Part shown: in pieces, positions 53,032 through 63,063 of the stretch | Numbering within the stretch: position 1 is the stretch's first letter | How the letters are laid out: each line of letters starts with the position of its first letter | From: Richelia sp. SL_2_1 | GTDB lineage: Bacteria; Cyanobacteriota; Cyanobacteriia; Cyanobacteriales; Nostocaceae | Reading direction: 5' to 3' | Assembly (NCBI GenBank): GCA_012033205.1 | Contig: JAAUSO010000014.1 | Coordinates: forward strand, 1-64,000 | DNA: 64,000 bases | Program-made: the position numbers and the translations under genes | The notes under the pieces: generated by a model | Told to the model about the DNA's origin: nothing | Database searches by the model: none | Seen by the model: the letters and a program-made list of their open reading frames with translations, nothing else

Positions 53032-54174
53032 ATGAAAAGTTTTAGTAATAATTTTATTAAGTTTAAATTTGGAGTACCGGCGACTTTTAAATCTAAATCT
53101 AAATTCCAAGTATTCCTAGCGAAAAAGCTGAGTACAGTTTTGCTCGGCACAATCGGTATTTTTGGTATTGCTCAGTTACCATCAGCGAATCTAGCTACCG
53201 CACAAGTGAGAATAAATTCAGTAGATTCTATTGCCGCGAATAATTTTGCTAATCCTCAGTTAAAGCATACTTTTAAAGGACATATCGGAGCCGTTAAATC
53301 TTTAACTTTTAGCCCTGACGGGAGAATGCTTGTCAGTGGTGGTTCCGATAGCGATGGTATTATTCGTTTATGGAATATCCAAAAGAAGAAACGTCTGGGT
53401 GAGATTCGCAAAGCCCATCAACAATCGATACAATCTTTGTTAATTTCACCAGATGGTAAATATTTGGTTAGTTCTAGTACTGATAATAGTGTTAATATTT
53501 GGAGCTTGCAAAACTATAAATTTATTCGTTCCTTTAAAGCACATAGCAGTAATGTACTATCTATAGCAGTAACTCCAGACAGTAAAGTTCTCGTCAGTGG
53601 TGCATTAGATGGAATTCGGATATGGGATTTATTACAACAACGTCCTTTAGCGACATTAGCACGTTTTGATCATCTAATTCACGCCGTAGCTATTAGCCCT
53701 GACGGTAGAACATTGGTAAGTGGGGATAATAAAGGCGTTGTCAAACTCTGGGATTTGCAAACCGGAAGATTAATTCGCGGATTCAAAGTTCATTCACGGG
53801 AAATCAACGATGTTATCTTTACCCCCAATGGAAATAGTATTATTAGCGCAAGTAACGATCGCACTGTAAAAATGTGGAACTTCAATTCCGGAGAAGTGCT
53901 GCAAACTTTCACCGCACACAATAATTCAGTAATTGCCATCGCAATTAATCCAGATGGAAAAACTCTTGCTAGTGGTGGAAAAGACGGTATTAAACTGTGG
54001 GATTTAACAACAGGAAATTTATTGAATTCACTTTACGGACATTCTGACTGGGTAAGTTCCCTTGCTTTTAGCCCTGACGGGAAGACTCTTGCTAGTGGTG
54101 GTTTTGATAAAACTGTTCGACTTTGGGAAAGTCAACCACCGACAGTTAATGCAGAATTAAAGATTAAAGATTAA
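53032..54174 (+). CDS. Exported WD40 beta-propeller protein
   Basis: 380 residues. A hydrophobic segment at residues ~35-58 (LSTVLLGTIGIFGIAQLPSANLATA) after a basic N-terminus looks like a long signal peptide. Then seven WD40 repeats (HTFKGHIGAVKSLTFSPDGRMLVSGG...IRLWNIQ to KTLASGGFDKTVRLWES), enough to close one propeller. No other domain is seen. Probably a periplasmic or lipid-anchored protein-interaction scaffold; partners unknown. Confidence 0.9.
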   Translation: MKSFSNNFIKFKFGVPATFKSKSKFQVFLAKKLSTVLLGTIGIFGIAQLPSANLATAQVRINSVDSIAANNFANPQLKHTFKGHIGAVKSLTFSPDGRMLVSGGSDSDGIIRLWNIQKKKRLGEIRKAHQQSIQSLLISPDGKYLVSSSTDNSVNIWSLQNYKFIRSFKAHSSNVLSIAVTPDSKVLVSGALDGIRIWDLLQQRPLATLARFDHLIHAVAISPDGRTLVSGDNKGVVKLWDLQTGRLIRGFKVHSREINDVIFTPNGNSIISASNDRTVKMWNFNSGEVLQTFTAHNNSVIAIAINPDGKTLASGGKDGIKLWDLTTGNLLNSLYGHSDWVSSLAFSPDGKTLASGGFDKTVRLWESQPPTVNAELKIKD

Positions 54175-54263
54175 AATTATCACCTACTGATTGACAAAAA
54201 TTAGGCTATCTGATGTATTTCAGTTTACGCATAATTAGCGACAAAAAATCTAAAAATGTCATG

Positions 54264-54322
54264 TTTTAATCCATTTTAATGGAATTGTGCCATCAGACTG
54301 AGGTTTGGAAGCCCAGGCGGGT
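54264..54322 (+). repeat. Two-hairpin element, copy d
   Basis: TCCATTTTAATGGA (6-bp stem), linker ATTGTGCCATCAG, then a weak second stem ending CCCAGGCGGGTGAAACAATT. Related to copy b at 24615 beyond the hairpins on both sides. It lies 90 bp after the WD40 gene. The gap 54175-54576 further holds a Uma2 remnant. Confidence 0.55.
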
Positions 54323-54355
54323 GAAACAATTAGTAATTCTTTTAACTATAGGTTT

Positions 54356-54511
54356 CTATGGTGCAAGATATAAACTATCGGATTTTAAACCTCGAATTTC
54401 CAAGCCAAATTCTTCTGTCATTACCGCTATTAGCCTACCAAGTGTCCAGCTATAGGTTTGATGCTCTGGTAGCGGTGTCATAAGTTCTAAAGTACCCCGA
54501 TAATAAGTCAT
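54356..54511 (-). pseudogene. Uma2-family (DUF820) remnant
   Basis: A 51-codon frame: MTYYRGTLELMTPLPEHQTY, then LGRLIAVMTEEFGLEIRGL and a stop after SLYLAP. DYxxGxLEIMTPLPEHE is the signature of the Uma2 family, widespread in cyanobacteria and of the PD-(D/E)XK nuclease fold. Only the first third of the normal ~190 residues is present, so it is a broken copy. Confidence 0.7.
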
Positions 54512-54576
54512 GCTCCCGCTTAGGATGCTCTGCAAAAGCAGATAAAAAAAAAGAACTTAAATTTATTCCTGGTAAA

Positions 54577-55338
54577 ATGTATGTTTATTTTTATAAAAAT
54601 ATTCCCAAATTAGATATTGATTTACTATTTCCTAACGTTACGACCAGTATGACTTGGAAAGATAGATTATTATTTGGTATTCCCGCTATTGGTGCTGCAA
54701 TTCCTTTGATTTTAAGAGCATTACCAAATATATTTTTACTAATTGCGGCAATTTTACTAGTATTAAATGCAGAACCTTTGGTGAAAGAATTGAAAGTTGA
54801 ACAGTATCAAGTTAGAGATGTAATGCCGGTTTTAGTAGCTACTTTATCGTTAGGAATGGCTTTGGGCGGATTTGCTTTTAAACAATATAGTAATTATAAA
54901 AGTAAGAGAATTAAGTTTCAAAAAGATGTTACAGAAACACTTTTATTTAAGAATTTAGGTAATAACGACAGCGTTTTTCAAACTTTTATCGACTTGGCAG
55001 AGGAAGAGGAGTGTAAAGAAATCATTCTTGTATATTACCATTTGATGATTAGCAATAATTCACTAAAACCTGAAGAGTTAGATATTCGTATCGAAACTTG
55101 GATGAAAGAAAAACTAGGGACTACAATCAACTTTGATATTCATGGTCCTTTAGATAATTTAGCAAATATTCGCGGTAAGCTTATTAAAAATGGTGTAGTT
55201 AAGGATGATACGCCATTATTATCATTATTAAATTACGACAAAGAAGGATTTTGTAACGTTCTTCCTCTTGATGATGCGAAGAAAATTATCGATTATGTTT
55301 GGGATAATGCCTTTAATTATAATGGGATAACTTTGTAG
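54577..55338 (+). CDS. DUF3754-like membrane protein, probably N-terminally truncated
   Basis: 253 residues. YVYFYKNIPKLDIDLLFPNV followed by a double membrane segment (FGIPAIGAAIPLILRAL; IFLLIAAILLVLNAEPL, and VLVATLSLGMALGGFAF) and AEEEECKEIILVYYHLM match the C-terminal two thirds of DUF3754 proteins. The usual N-terminal ~150 residues are missing: upstream the frame meets a stop at 54481 and overlaps the Uma2 remnant on the other strand. The open frame continues upstream of the ATG as KKKELKFIPGK, which suits the family, so the break point seems to lie near 54490-54540. Confidence 0.65.
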   Translation: MYVYFYKNIPKLDIDLLFPNVTTSMTWKDRLLFGIPAIGAAIPLILRALPNIFLLIAAILLVLNAEPLVKELKVEQYQVRDVMPVLVATLSLGMALGGFAFKQYSNYKSKRIKFQKDVTETLLFKNLGNNDSVFQTFIDLAEEEECKEIILVYYHLMISNNSLKPEELDIRIETWMKEKLGTTINFDIHGPLDNLANIRGKLIKNGVVKDDTPLLSLLNYDKEGFCNVLPLDDAKKIIDYVWDNAFNYNGITL

Positions 55339-55505
55339 ATATATATATGATAAATGATAAATAATAAATGCTTCAAAGCAATCAAAAATTTATAAAAAAC
55401 CGGGAGCTATACTATTTTTTTTGTCAGATATACAATAAATACGGTATGTTATGAAAGCTGTAATTTATAGTCTGTATTTAAAATAAGCGACTTAACAAGA
55501 GAAAT

Positions 55506-56366
55506 ATGATTGGAGAATTTGAACGGAATCAAATATATCATATGGACTGCTTAGATGGGCTAAAGCAGATACCGAATAATTGTATTGATATTGCCATCAC
55601 TAGTCCTCCTTATTGGGGACAAAGAGGTGATGAAGGAATTGGATTGGAGGAAGATCCAAGGCAATATATTAATAATTTAACTCAAATACTACTTGAAGTA
55701 ATGCGCGTTATAAAACCTAGTGGAATTTTGTGGCTGAATATGGGAGATGCTTATAATACCCCTATTAACTGGAAGTTGGATGACCTTAAGTATTCAACTT
55801 TAGGTGCAAATGGTAATGGATTAGCAGCAACTAACTCTGCTTACACAAAAAATAGAGGGATGCGACGTGCTTTTGTCGAAAAAGAAGTAGGTTGGCTTCA
55901 GTATGGTAATCTTCTTTCTTTACCTTGGCGAATTATCCTTAATTTATGCGATCGCGGTATGTATTACCGAGGTGAAATTATTTGGACAAAAAGAAAAGCT
56001 ATGCCAGAAGGTAGATGTCGAAGACCACATCGTAAGCATGAATCAATTTATATTATTGCTAAAAATGAAAGGCATAATTTCCTTACTAAGCCACCATGTC
56101 CCTCAGTATGGGACTTAAAACCTGACTCAGCAGAAAATAAAGAACATACTAGCACTTTCCCTTTAAGTTTACCTCTTACTTGTATTGAATTCAGTGGTAT
56201 TGAGAACGGAATAGTATTAGATCCATTTATGGGAAGTGGTACAACCGCAATAGCTGCGATTATTAAAGGGTTTGATTACATCGGGTTTGAATTGAATAAG
56301 AAAAACTGTATGAAATCTCAAAGCAGAATAAAAGAATTGACTTACCAATTATGTCTTGATTTGTAA
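55506..56366 (+). CDS. DNA methyltransferase (beta class, probably N4-cytosine)
   Basis: 286 residues. Catalytic motif IV is TSPPYWGQRG (residues ~31-40) and the AdoMet motif I is DPFMGSGTT near residue 239, so the order is IV then I, as in beta-class enzymes. SPPY is the form usual for N4-cytosine methylation. No endonuclease gene is adjacent. An XRE-type gene converges on it with an 18-bp overlap of the 3' ends. It may be an orphan methylase or what is left of a restriction-modification set. Target sequence not predictable. Confidence 0.9.
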   Translation: MIGEFERNQIYHMDCLDGLKQIPNNCIDIAITSPPYWGQRGDEGIGLEEDPRQYINNLTQILLEVMRVIKPSGILWLNMGDAYNTPINWKLDDLKYSTLGANGNGLAATNSAYTKNRGMRRAFVEKEVGWLQYGNLLSLPWRIILNLCDRGMYYRGEIIWTKRKAMPEGRCRRPHRKHESIYIIAKNERHNFLTKPPCPSVWDLKPDSAENKEHTSTFPLSLPLTCIEFSGIENGIVLDPFMGSGTTAIAAIIKGFDYIGFELNKKNCMKSQSRIKELTYQLCLDL

Positions 56367-56615
56367 ACCGTTTCTATACTTCTGCCATGCAGCAATAATT
56401 TTTGATGGGAAAACATCTTCTGTTGGTTTTAAGGAGCAAACGAATATACGTTTTCCGCTTAGTGTAGATTTCAAGCGTCCTTCGATTTTAGCGATATATG
56501 ACTGATGTTGTCCAAGCTTTTGTGCAAGGACAATTTGCGTGATGCCACGTTGTGATCGAGCGTTAATTAGTTGTTTGATTAGTTGGATATATCTTGGATC
56601 ATGGATTGTACTCAT
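56349..56615 (-). CDS. XRE-family helix-turn-helix regulator
   Basis: 88 residues. IQLIKQLINARSQRGITQIVLAQKLGQHQSYIAKIEG is a clear XRE/Cro helix-turn-helix; the C-terminal half (RIFVCSLKPTEDVFPSKIIAAW) aligns with the usual short helical end of such small regulators. Its coding end overlaps the methyltransferase gene by 18 bp on the opposite strand. Such proteins next to methylases often act as controllers, but those usually precede the nuclease gene; here no nuclease is seen. Confidence 0.82.
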   Translation of the reverse strand: MSTIHDPRYIQLIKQLINARSQRGITQIVLAQKLGQHQSYIAKIEGRLKSTLSGKRIFVCSLKPTEDVFPSKIIAAWQKYRNGLQIKT

Positions 56616-57106
56616 CCTAATTATGGGAACATATCATCAATGATTATCCCAAAAAAGGATATTTTATGTCTTCAATGTAAATCCTATAACGATTGCATAA
56701 AAAAGCTTGTATTCTGCAACGCCGCTTTTATGTATACTTAACCTGTTTATTTCATAAACATCAACATCATGCTGACAATTACAAATATTCAGCAATCGCA
56801 AATCTATGAAATCTTTAATTAACTACGGCATATATTTTAAGTCATAACCCTCACATCAAAAACCAAGTAAGTCAAGTATTTACACGCAAACTATAAATCA
56901 TAAATATGAACGGATAACACTTGTCAGTATATCTTCTGAACTCATCAAGTAACCGTATAGGTTATATGTTGTAAGTTATATCGCATCTACTATGTAACGG
57001 TGTACTTATTCTTCTATAATCTTGATTTTTCTTTGATTGAAAACTACTGTTTGAAACCACAATATTTTTTATTTTTTTTGGTTTCGAGCGATATTTTGAC
57101 TCCGAA
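56616..57106. other. Intergenic region before the hybrid kinase gene
   Basis: AT-rich with no recognisable gene or repeat. The kinase frame is open upstream of its first start codon to a TGA at 57038, reading [20 protein letters not shown], a hydrophobic stretch without Met; this could be lost coding sequence. Confidence 0.45.
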
Positions 57107-60100
57107 TTGATTGTTGTTTTGCTGCTAGCAAGTATAATAATTTTATTTTTAGGAAAGAAAATAATAGAATTAAAACAGGGATTAAAGCAAGAGGTTAATC
57201 AGCGCAAACAAACAGAAGAAGTACTGCTTTTAAGTCAAAATCGTTTAAAATTACTCAACACAATTCTGAACGGCGCTCCTTTGGGAATGTCTGTTAATCA
57301 GATAATTCAAGATACTATCAAACAACTTAAGAGATACTTTCCTTATTTAAAAGTTGGTTTTTCAAATATCGATAATAATGGTGTTTTAACTGTTACTCAT
57401 GCTGTGGAAACACCAGATACGGCAAAACTAAAAGGATTTACTGCTGATTCTACTACTGTTCCTGATTATTTTTTTAGTTTAATAAACGGTCAAAGATTTA
57501 TTGTTGAGGATGTTATTAGAGATAAACGTTTAGCATCATTAGCATCTGATATTTTAAAAGTTGATAATCAAGCTATTTTAGAAATACCGTTACGAGATTC
57601 AAGTGGTTTAATTGGTATACTCGGTTTTTATTCTTCGCAACCCCGGAAGTGGAGCGAGTATGAAATTAATACAATTACCGAAGTTGCTAATTATTTGATG
57701 GTAGCAATTCAGGATATTCAAACTCAAGAAGAAAATAAACGCATAGAAATCGAACTTAGAGAAAGTGAAGCATTTTTAAAGACGCTTTATGAGGTAGCAG
57801 TAGCTCGTAATTTTGATTTTGAACAACGCATTCAATATTTATTAGCAATGGGATGTCAAACATTTGGTTTGGAGTTTGGCATTTTGGCGCAAATTGAAGA
57901 TAACCGCTATAACGTAACTGTCGCAAAGGCTCCAGATGATTTTTTGTATCCGGGATATAGTGTAGAATTAGAGCAAACTTTGTCTTGCGAAGTGCTAGAA
58001 AATGATGAACCTTTGATAATTGCACATAGTAAAAACTCTTCTTGGTGCAATCATCCCGGCTATCTAAGATTTGGTATGGAATCTTACATCGGAGCAAGGG
58101 TATTAGTTGCAGGTAAAGTTCATAGTACTCTTTCGTTTTCTAGCTTCAAGCCGCGACAAAAAAAGTTTCAAAATGCATATCGGGAATTACTCAAGTTAAT
58201 GGCACAATGGGTTGGTAGTCAAATTGAACGTGAAATTGCTGAAAATGCTCTGAAACAGCAATTTAATCGCGCTTTGTTGCTCAAACAAATTACCCATGAA
58301 GTTCGTCGAAGTTTAGATGCAAAGCAAATTTTTGAAACTACTGCAATTCAAATTGCTAATACTTTTAAAGTTAATCGTTGTTTAATTCATAAGTATATAT
58401 CCGGTTCAATTCAGAAGATTCCTACCGTCGTGGAATATTTAGAACCAGGGATACCATCCATGCGACATTATCAAATACCAATTCTTGGTAATCCCTACGT
58501 TGAGAAAATGTTATCTCAAGATAGCGCGATCGCAACACCGAATGTATTTGCAGAAACATTGTTAGAATCTGAATTAGATATCTGCCATCAAATGCAAATT
58601 AAGTCTATGTTGGTGATTCGCACTTCATATCAAGGTGAGTCAAATGGTAGTATCGGATTGCATCAATGTAATTATTATCGTCAGTGGACTAGGGATGAAA
58701 TCGAGTTATTAGAATCTGTCGCGGCACAGGTAGGAATTGCTCTTGCCCAAGCTCATCTTTTAGAACAAGAAACTCAACAAAAACAAGAACTTACTATTAA
58801 GAATAGTCAATTGGAGCAAGCAAAGCTTGAGGCTGAAGCTGCTAACTGTGCCAAGAGTGAATTTTTAGCGATGATGAGTCACGAAATTCGCACACCAATG
58901 AATGCAGTGATTGGTTTGAGCGGACTTTTATTGGATATGGATTTGACTCCCAGACAATTAGATTTTGTGGAAACTATCCGCAGTAGTAGCGATACATTGC
59001 TAGCGATTATTAATGATATTTTAGACTTTTCTAAAATAGAATCGGACAAATTAGATTTAGAGAAAATTCCGTTTAATTTGCGTGATTGTGTCGAAGAATC
59101 TTTAGATTTATTAACTTCTCAAGCTGCTGCAAAAAACTTAAATTTAGCATATACAATTGATTCTCAAATTCCAATTTCAATTATTGGAGATGCAACGCGA
59201 GTTCGACAAATTTTAGTTAATTTACTGAGTAACGCAGTTAAATTTACCGAAGTAGGTGAAGTGGTTGTTTCTGTAACAGCAAAACAATTAACGAGTAATT
59301 TATCAATAGATAATTATCAAATACAATTTGCTGTCAAGGATACGGGAATTGGTATTCCTAAAGATAGAATGAACCGATTATTTAAACCATTTACCCAAAT
59401 TGATGCTTCAATGACTCGTCAATATGGGGGAACAGGATTGGGTTTAGCAATCAGCAAACGTTTAAGCGAAATTATGGATGGTACGATGTGGGTAGAAAGT
59501 ACTGTAGGAGTCGGTTCTACATTTTATTTCACAATTACAGCCCAATCAGCACCAAGTTGCGGAGTCAGTAATCTTGAGAATATTCAACCACATATAGCAG
59601 CAAAACGATTGTTAGTAGTAGATAATAATCCCACCAATCGCCAAATTCTCACTATACAAATGCAGAAATGGGGAATAATTGTTTTCACCGCAGCAGACAG
59701 TTTGCAAGCTTTAGAATTGATTGAATCCGAGGAAACATTTGATATGGCTATTATAGATATACAAATGCCAGAAATCGATGGTTTAAACTTGGCTTCCGAA
59801 ATTCATTCTATATTAGGTTACGAACAATTACCTATAGTAATTTTAATTTCCGTCGATCAATTAACTCAACAACAAATCGCAGCCAAATCGGAATTTGTCA
59901 CTTTACTTAGCAAACCAATCAAACAATCCCAACTTTACGATACTTGTGTTCGTATCTTATCTGGGAAACAAATTTCTATTTTATCTTCCACACCCTCACC
60001 ATCTAAATTTGATTTACAACTAAGCGAAAAACTACCCTTAAACATTCTTTTGGTAGAAGATATGCCTTTAAATCAAAAAGTCGCTTTACATATGTTACAG

Positions 60101-60841
60101 CGATTAGGTTATAGTGCTGATGTCGCTAGTAATGGGTTAGAAGCTCTTGCGAGTTTGCGCCGTCGAGATTACGATATCGTTTTCATGGATGTGCAAATGC
60201 CCGAAATGGACGGACTACAAGCAACTCGCCATATCTGCAAAGAATGGGTTCCCCCCAATCGTCCTTGGATTGTTGCCATTACGGCTAATGCTATGCAGGG
60301 AGATAGGGAAGAATGTCTCAACGCTGGAATGAATGATTATATTAGTAAACCTATTCGCGCTGATGCTTTGATTCAAGCTTTTCATAACTATAAAAATTTA
60401 CAACAATCATTAAATCAAGATTCAGATTCTACTGCTGTTTTTAAGCGGGAAAAATCAAAATTGAGCGAGACACAACCAGTTCTTGATACTGAAATATTAC
60501 AAGATTTGAAAGATATGGCAGGTGATGATGCTTCAGAAATGCTCGCAGAATTAATTGATAGTTATCTCGAAGATGCACCGCCAAAATTACAAGAAATTTC
60601 CAGAGCCATTAATAAAAATGATGCTGAAAATCTACGTAATTATGCTCATGCGTTAAGGTCGTTGAGTGTCACCGTTGGTGCTGTATCCTTAGCTGGGGTA
60701 TGCACTGAATTAGAAGCAATCGGTCGTTCTGGAACTATATCTCGTGGTGCTTCTACTCTAGTCAAAAAACTCGATACAGAGTATCAAAAAGTACAAACAG
60801 CTTTGCAACAACACTATCCTACCAGGAGGCATCATGAATAA
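57107..60841 (+). CDS. Hybrid sensor histidine kinase (TM-GAF-GAF-GAF-HisKA-HATPase-REC-REC-HPt)
   Basis: 1244 residues from a TTG start; no ATG is available near the N-terminus. One membrane helix ([15 protein letters not shown]) and a short coiled coil are followed by three GAF-like domains (~45-205, ~215-375, ~385-560). HisKA carries His592 in [10 protein letters not shown]; the ATPase domain has [16 protein letters not shown] and [10 protein letters not shown]. Receiver 1 has Asp884 (IIDIQMP), though it starts VVDNNP in place of VVDD; receiver 2 has Asp1028 (FMDVQMP); the C-terminal HPt has His1181 (AHALRS). A complete intramolecular relay is thus possible. The next gene overlaps by 8 bp and is a likely partner. 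The signal is unknown; no bilin-binding Cys is evident to me. Confidence 0.93.
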   Translation: MIVVLLLASIIILFLGKKIIELKQGLKQEVNQRKQTEEVLLLSQNRLKLLNTILNGAPLGMSVNQIIQDTIKQLKRYFPYLKVGFSNIDNNGVLTVTHAVETPDTAKLKGFTADSTTVPDYFFSLINGQRFIVEDVIRDKRLASLASDILKVDNQAILEIPLRDSSGLIGILGFYSSQPRKWSEYEINTITEVANYLMVAIQDIQTQEENKRIEIELRESEAFLKTLYEVAVARNFDFEQRIQYLLAMGCQTFGLEFGILAQIEDNRYNVTVAKAPDDFLYPGYSVELEQTLSCEVLENDEPLIIAHSKNSSWCNHPGYLRFGMESYIGARVLVAGKVHSTLSFSSFKPRQKKFQNAYRELLKLMAQWVGSQIEREIAENALKQQFNRALLLKQITHEVRRSLDAKQIFETTAIQIANTFKVNRCLIHKYISGSIQKIPTVVEYLEPGIPSMRHYQIPILGNPYVEKMLSQDSAIATPNVFAETLLESELDICHQMQIKSMLVIRTSYQGESNGSIGLHQCNYYRQWTRDEIELLESVAAQVGIALAQAHLLEQETQQKQELTIKNSQLEQAKLEAEAANCAKSEFLAMMSHEIRTPMNAVIGLSGLLLDMDLTPRQLDFVETIRSSSDTLLAIINDILDFSKIESDKLDLEKIPFNLRDCVEESLDLLTSQAAAKNLNLAYTIDSQIPISIIGDATRVRQILVNLLSNAVKFTEVGEVVVSVTAKQLTSNLSIDNYQIQFAVKDTGIGIPKDRMNRLFKPFTQIDASMTRQYGGTGLGLAISKRLSEIMDGTMWVESTVGVGSTFYFTITAQSAPSCGVSNLENIQPHIAAKRLLVVDNNPTNRQILTIQMQKWGIIVFTAADSLQALELIESEETFDMAIIDIQMPEIDGLNLASEIHSILGYEQLPIVILISVDQLTQQQIAAKSEFVTLLSKPIKQSQLYDTCVRILSGKQISILSSTPSPSKFDLQLSEKLPLNILLVEDMPLNQKVALHMLQRLGYSADVASNGLEALASLRRRDYDIVFMDVQMPEMDGLQATRHICKEWVPPNRPWIVAITANAMQGDREECLNAGMNDYISKPIRADALIQAFHNYKNLQQSLNQDSDSTAVFKREKSKLSETQPVLDTEILQDLKDMAGDDASEMLAELIDSYLEDAPPKLQEISRAINKNDAENLRNYAHALRSLSVTVGAVSLAGVCTELEAIGRSGTISRGASTLVKKLDTEYQKVQTALQQHYPTRRHHE

Positions 60842-61763
60842 CCCTAAATTGCAAAATCATCTACCCCAAATTCTCGTAGTGGATGACCAAAAAACTTTAC
60901 GACTAGTACTACATAAAGCAATGGAGAAACAGGGATATCGGGTAATTGAAGCCTGCAACGGGCAACATTGTTTAGATATCTGTGATAAAGTTATGCCGGA
61001 CATGATTTTACTCGATGCGATGATGCCTGGTATGGATGGCTTTGAATGTTCTACCAAATTGCAAGCACTTATGGGCGGCAATTGTCCGCCGATTTTAATG
61101 ATCACAGTTCTCGATGATCAAGAATCTATCGAACGAGCTTGGAAAGTGGGAGCAAGCGACTATATTACCAAACCCATCGATTGGGATGTACTTGCACGAA
61201 GAGTTCATCGCTTATTAACTTCTCAATGGGCAATATTAGAAACTCGTCGTCAAATTGAACGAGAATGTCGATTAACAGTAAGTTTAGAAACAGCAAATCG
61301 AGAATTACAAAACCTTGCTACTACTGATTTAGTAACTAAAGTCGCCAGCCGTTCCTATTTTAACGAATATCTACAGCGCGAATGGAAACGATTACAAAAG
61401 TATCAATTATCTCTTTCTTTAATTCTATGTAAAATTGATTTTTCACAATCTGATTCAGCTAAAAATGAATATTTACGTCAAATTGCTGACACCATGCACA
61501 AATGTAAAAAGCACTCCACCGATTTCATTGCTCGTTATGGTGATCAAGAATTTGCCATGCTTTTAGCAAATACTCAAGCTGAAGAAGCAACAGAAGTAGT
61601 CAAAACAATTAAAACATCGATTAAATCTTTAAATATAGAAAGCGAATTTATCAATATTAATTTCAGAGTTGCGAGTATGATTCCAGATTCAGAATCATCT
61701 GCATATAAATTAGTTAAAAATACAGAAAAACAATTAGCAATTAACAATTATCACTTACTATAA
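60834..61763 (+). CDS. Response regulator with degenerate GGDEF domain
   Basis: 309 residues: a receiver domain (1-~125) with phospho-acceptor Asp61 ([11 protein letters not shown]) and Lys in YITKPID, then a coiled linker and a GGDEF-type domain. The signature is RYGDQEF at residues 234-240 in place of RYGGDEF, so the second Gly and the catalytic Asp are altered, and [18 protein letters not shown] replaces the usual TDxLTGLxNRR. Diguanylate cyclase activity is unlikely; it may bind nucleotides or proteins instead. The ATG overlaps the end of the kinase gene by 8 bp (ATGAATAA), so translation is coupled. Confidence 0.9.
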   Translation: MNNPKLQNHLPQILVVDDQKTLRLVLHKAMEKQGYRVIEACNGQHCLDICDKVMPDMILLDAMMPGMDGFECSTKLQALMGGNCPPILMITVLDDQESIERAWKVGASDYITKPIDWDVLARRVHRLLTSQWAILETRRQIERECRLTVSLETANRELQNLATTDLVTKVASRSYFNEYLQREWKRLQKYQLSLSLILCKIDFSQSDSAKNEYLRQIADTMHKCKKHSTDFIARYGDQEFAMLLANTQAEEATEVVKTIKTSIKSLNIESEFININFRVASMIPDSESSAYKLVKNTEKQLAINNYHLL

Positions 61764-61942
61764 TAAGACGCTTAAAAAGAGACTTCTTAACCAACTTTGA
61801 ACACCTCATGGCATGACTATCTTTGGTTTATGTTGTCAACCCGTGAGCTTAATAACGAGCGAAAATGAGCGTGCGATTGCACCAATGCTAAGTCTCTACA
61901 TCTTTTTCGGAGATGTCTATTGATTTATGGAACAGTACGTTA

Positions 61943-63037
61943 CTAAAAAGCCTTCGATTTCTTTGCTGTCACTTTCAAGCCGTAAACAGAATTATTCACA
62001 ATATCTTTTCCGTAGGGTGTCAGGTTTGAGAAATCCCCGTTTTCTGCCATCTGTCGCTCTGTACATCTATCTTTCCACCAACTCCAAGCAAACCAACCGA
62101 TTTGCTGCTGTTTTAAAATCGGCAACAATTTTTGATAGGTAAAATTATTTTGGGGAGCATGGTTTTTACCAGTACCATCAAGGTCGTAATAGCAATATGA
62201 AGTTGAATTATTAATGTTTTCATCTTGTTTATTAGCAATTTCACCGAAAACTATCGGTAAATTAGCATCGATCGCGGTTTTGAGGTGTGGGATACCATTA
62301 TAACCAGCCCAATAAGCATGACCGCTAAATAGAAGATTGCGCGAGCGATCGCTATTAGTTAATTCCTTGCCAATTTTTGTAAACACCTCAATTGACATAC
62401 CACAATCGGGTGCATCAATCATAATGGGAACTTGTAAGTGTTGGCGAATTTTGGCGATCGCATTTTTGTAAGCATCTTTAAATGAGTTTAATGCAGTTGT
62501 GGGATTATTTGACCAACGATAAACACCCAATTCGTTAGCAAGGTTAATAATGAGATACTTTTGATGTTTCTTAAGTACGCTCAAAACGGGTTGGGATGTC
62601 CACCAGGGAATTAACTCGCTATTTAGTAAATTTACATCGGATTTACAGGTCAAATCTCCCAGAAATACAATTGGAATGATACGGTTGGCTTTACATTTAG
62701 TCAGAAATTTATCCAAATCTGCAATTGAATAATTAGGGCGATCTACTTGACCATAGTTCTTATACCATTGAATTCTAACAGCGTTAGCTCCCGTCTTGGC
62801 TAATTCTGTGAGTTTATCGGTTTGAGGAAAATTCCAATCATCTAGTAAGGGTAGATTAATTCCTCGTAAAATAATTTTGTTTCCTAGAGAGTCGTATAAG
62901 AACTTACCTTTTGTATAAAAAGTATTGCGACGAATCAGTTTTTGGGGATTGAATGGTTTAGCAATAGCCTCAAAGGGGGATAATAAATTTGTAGCATAAG
63001 CAACTCCAGCCAAAGTTAAAAATTTACGACGTTCCAT
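61943..63037 (-). CDS. Exported glycoside hydrolase, GH5/cellulase-like
   Basis: 364 residues. The start MERRKFLTLAGVAYATNLLS looks like an export signal with a twin-Arg-like head (RRKFL). The barrel contains IILRGINLPLLDDWNF, ANAVRIQWYKNY, the acid/base Glu in INLANELGVY (NE pair), FSGHAYWAGYNG and the nucleophile Glu in IVFGEIAN, then IGWFAWSWWKDR: the GH5 pattern of mannanase/cellulase-like enzymes. Acts outside the cytoplasm on a beta-glycan; substrate not predictable. It lies 26 bp after the WD40 gene and may be its operon partner. Confidence 0.9.
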   Translation of the reverse strand: MERRKFLTLAGVAYATNLLSPFEAIAKPFNPQKLIRRNTFYTKGKFLYDSLGNKIILRGINLPLLDDWNFPQTDKLTELAKTGANAVRIQWYKNYGQVDRPNYSIADLDKFLTKCKANRIIPIVFLGDLTCKSDVNLLNSELIPWWTSQPVLSVLKKHQKYLIINLANELGVYRWSNNPTTALNSFKDAYKNAIAKIRQHLQVPIMIDAPDCGMSIEVFTKIGKELTNSDRSRNLLFSGHAYWAGYNGIPHLKTAIDANLPIVFGEIANKQDENINNSTSYCYYDLDGTGKNHAPQNNFTYQKLLPILKQQQIGWFAWSWWKDRCTERQMAENGDFSNLTPYGKDIVNNSVYGLKVTAKKSKAF

Positions 63038-63063
63038 AAGTTATTCTTGGTTTTCTTTAGTAT

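Noticed and set aside
55506-56615. Complete restriction-modification system
   Set aside because: No endonuclease-like protein is encoded on either side; the 253-residue neighbour is a membrane protein of the DUF3754 type.
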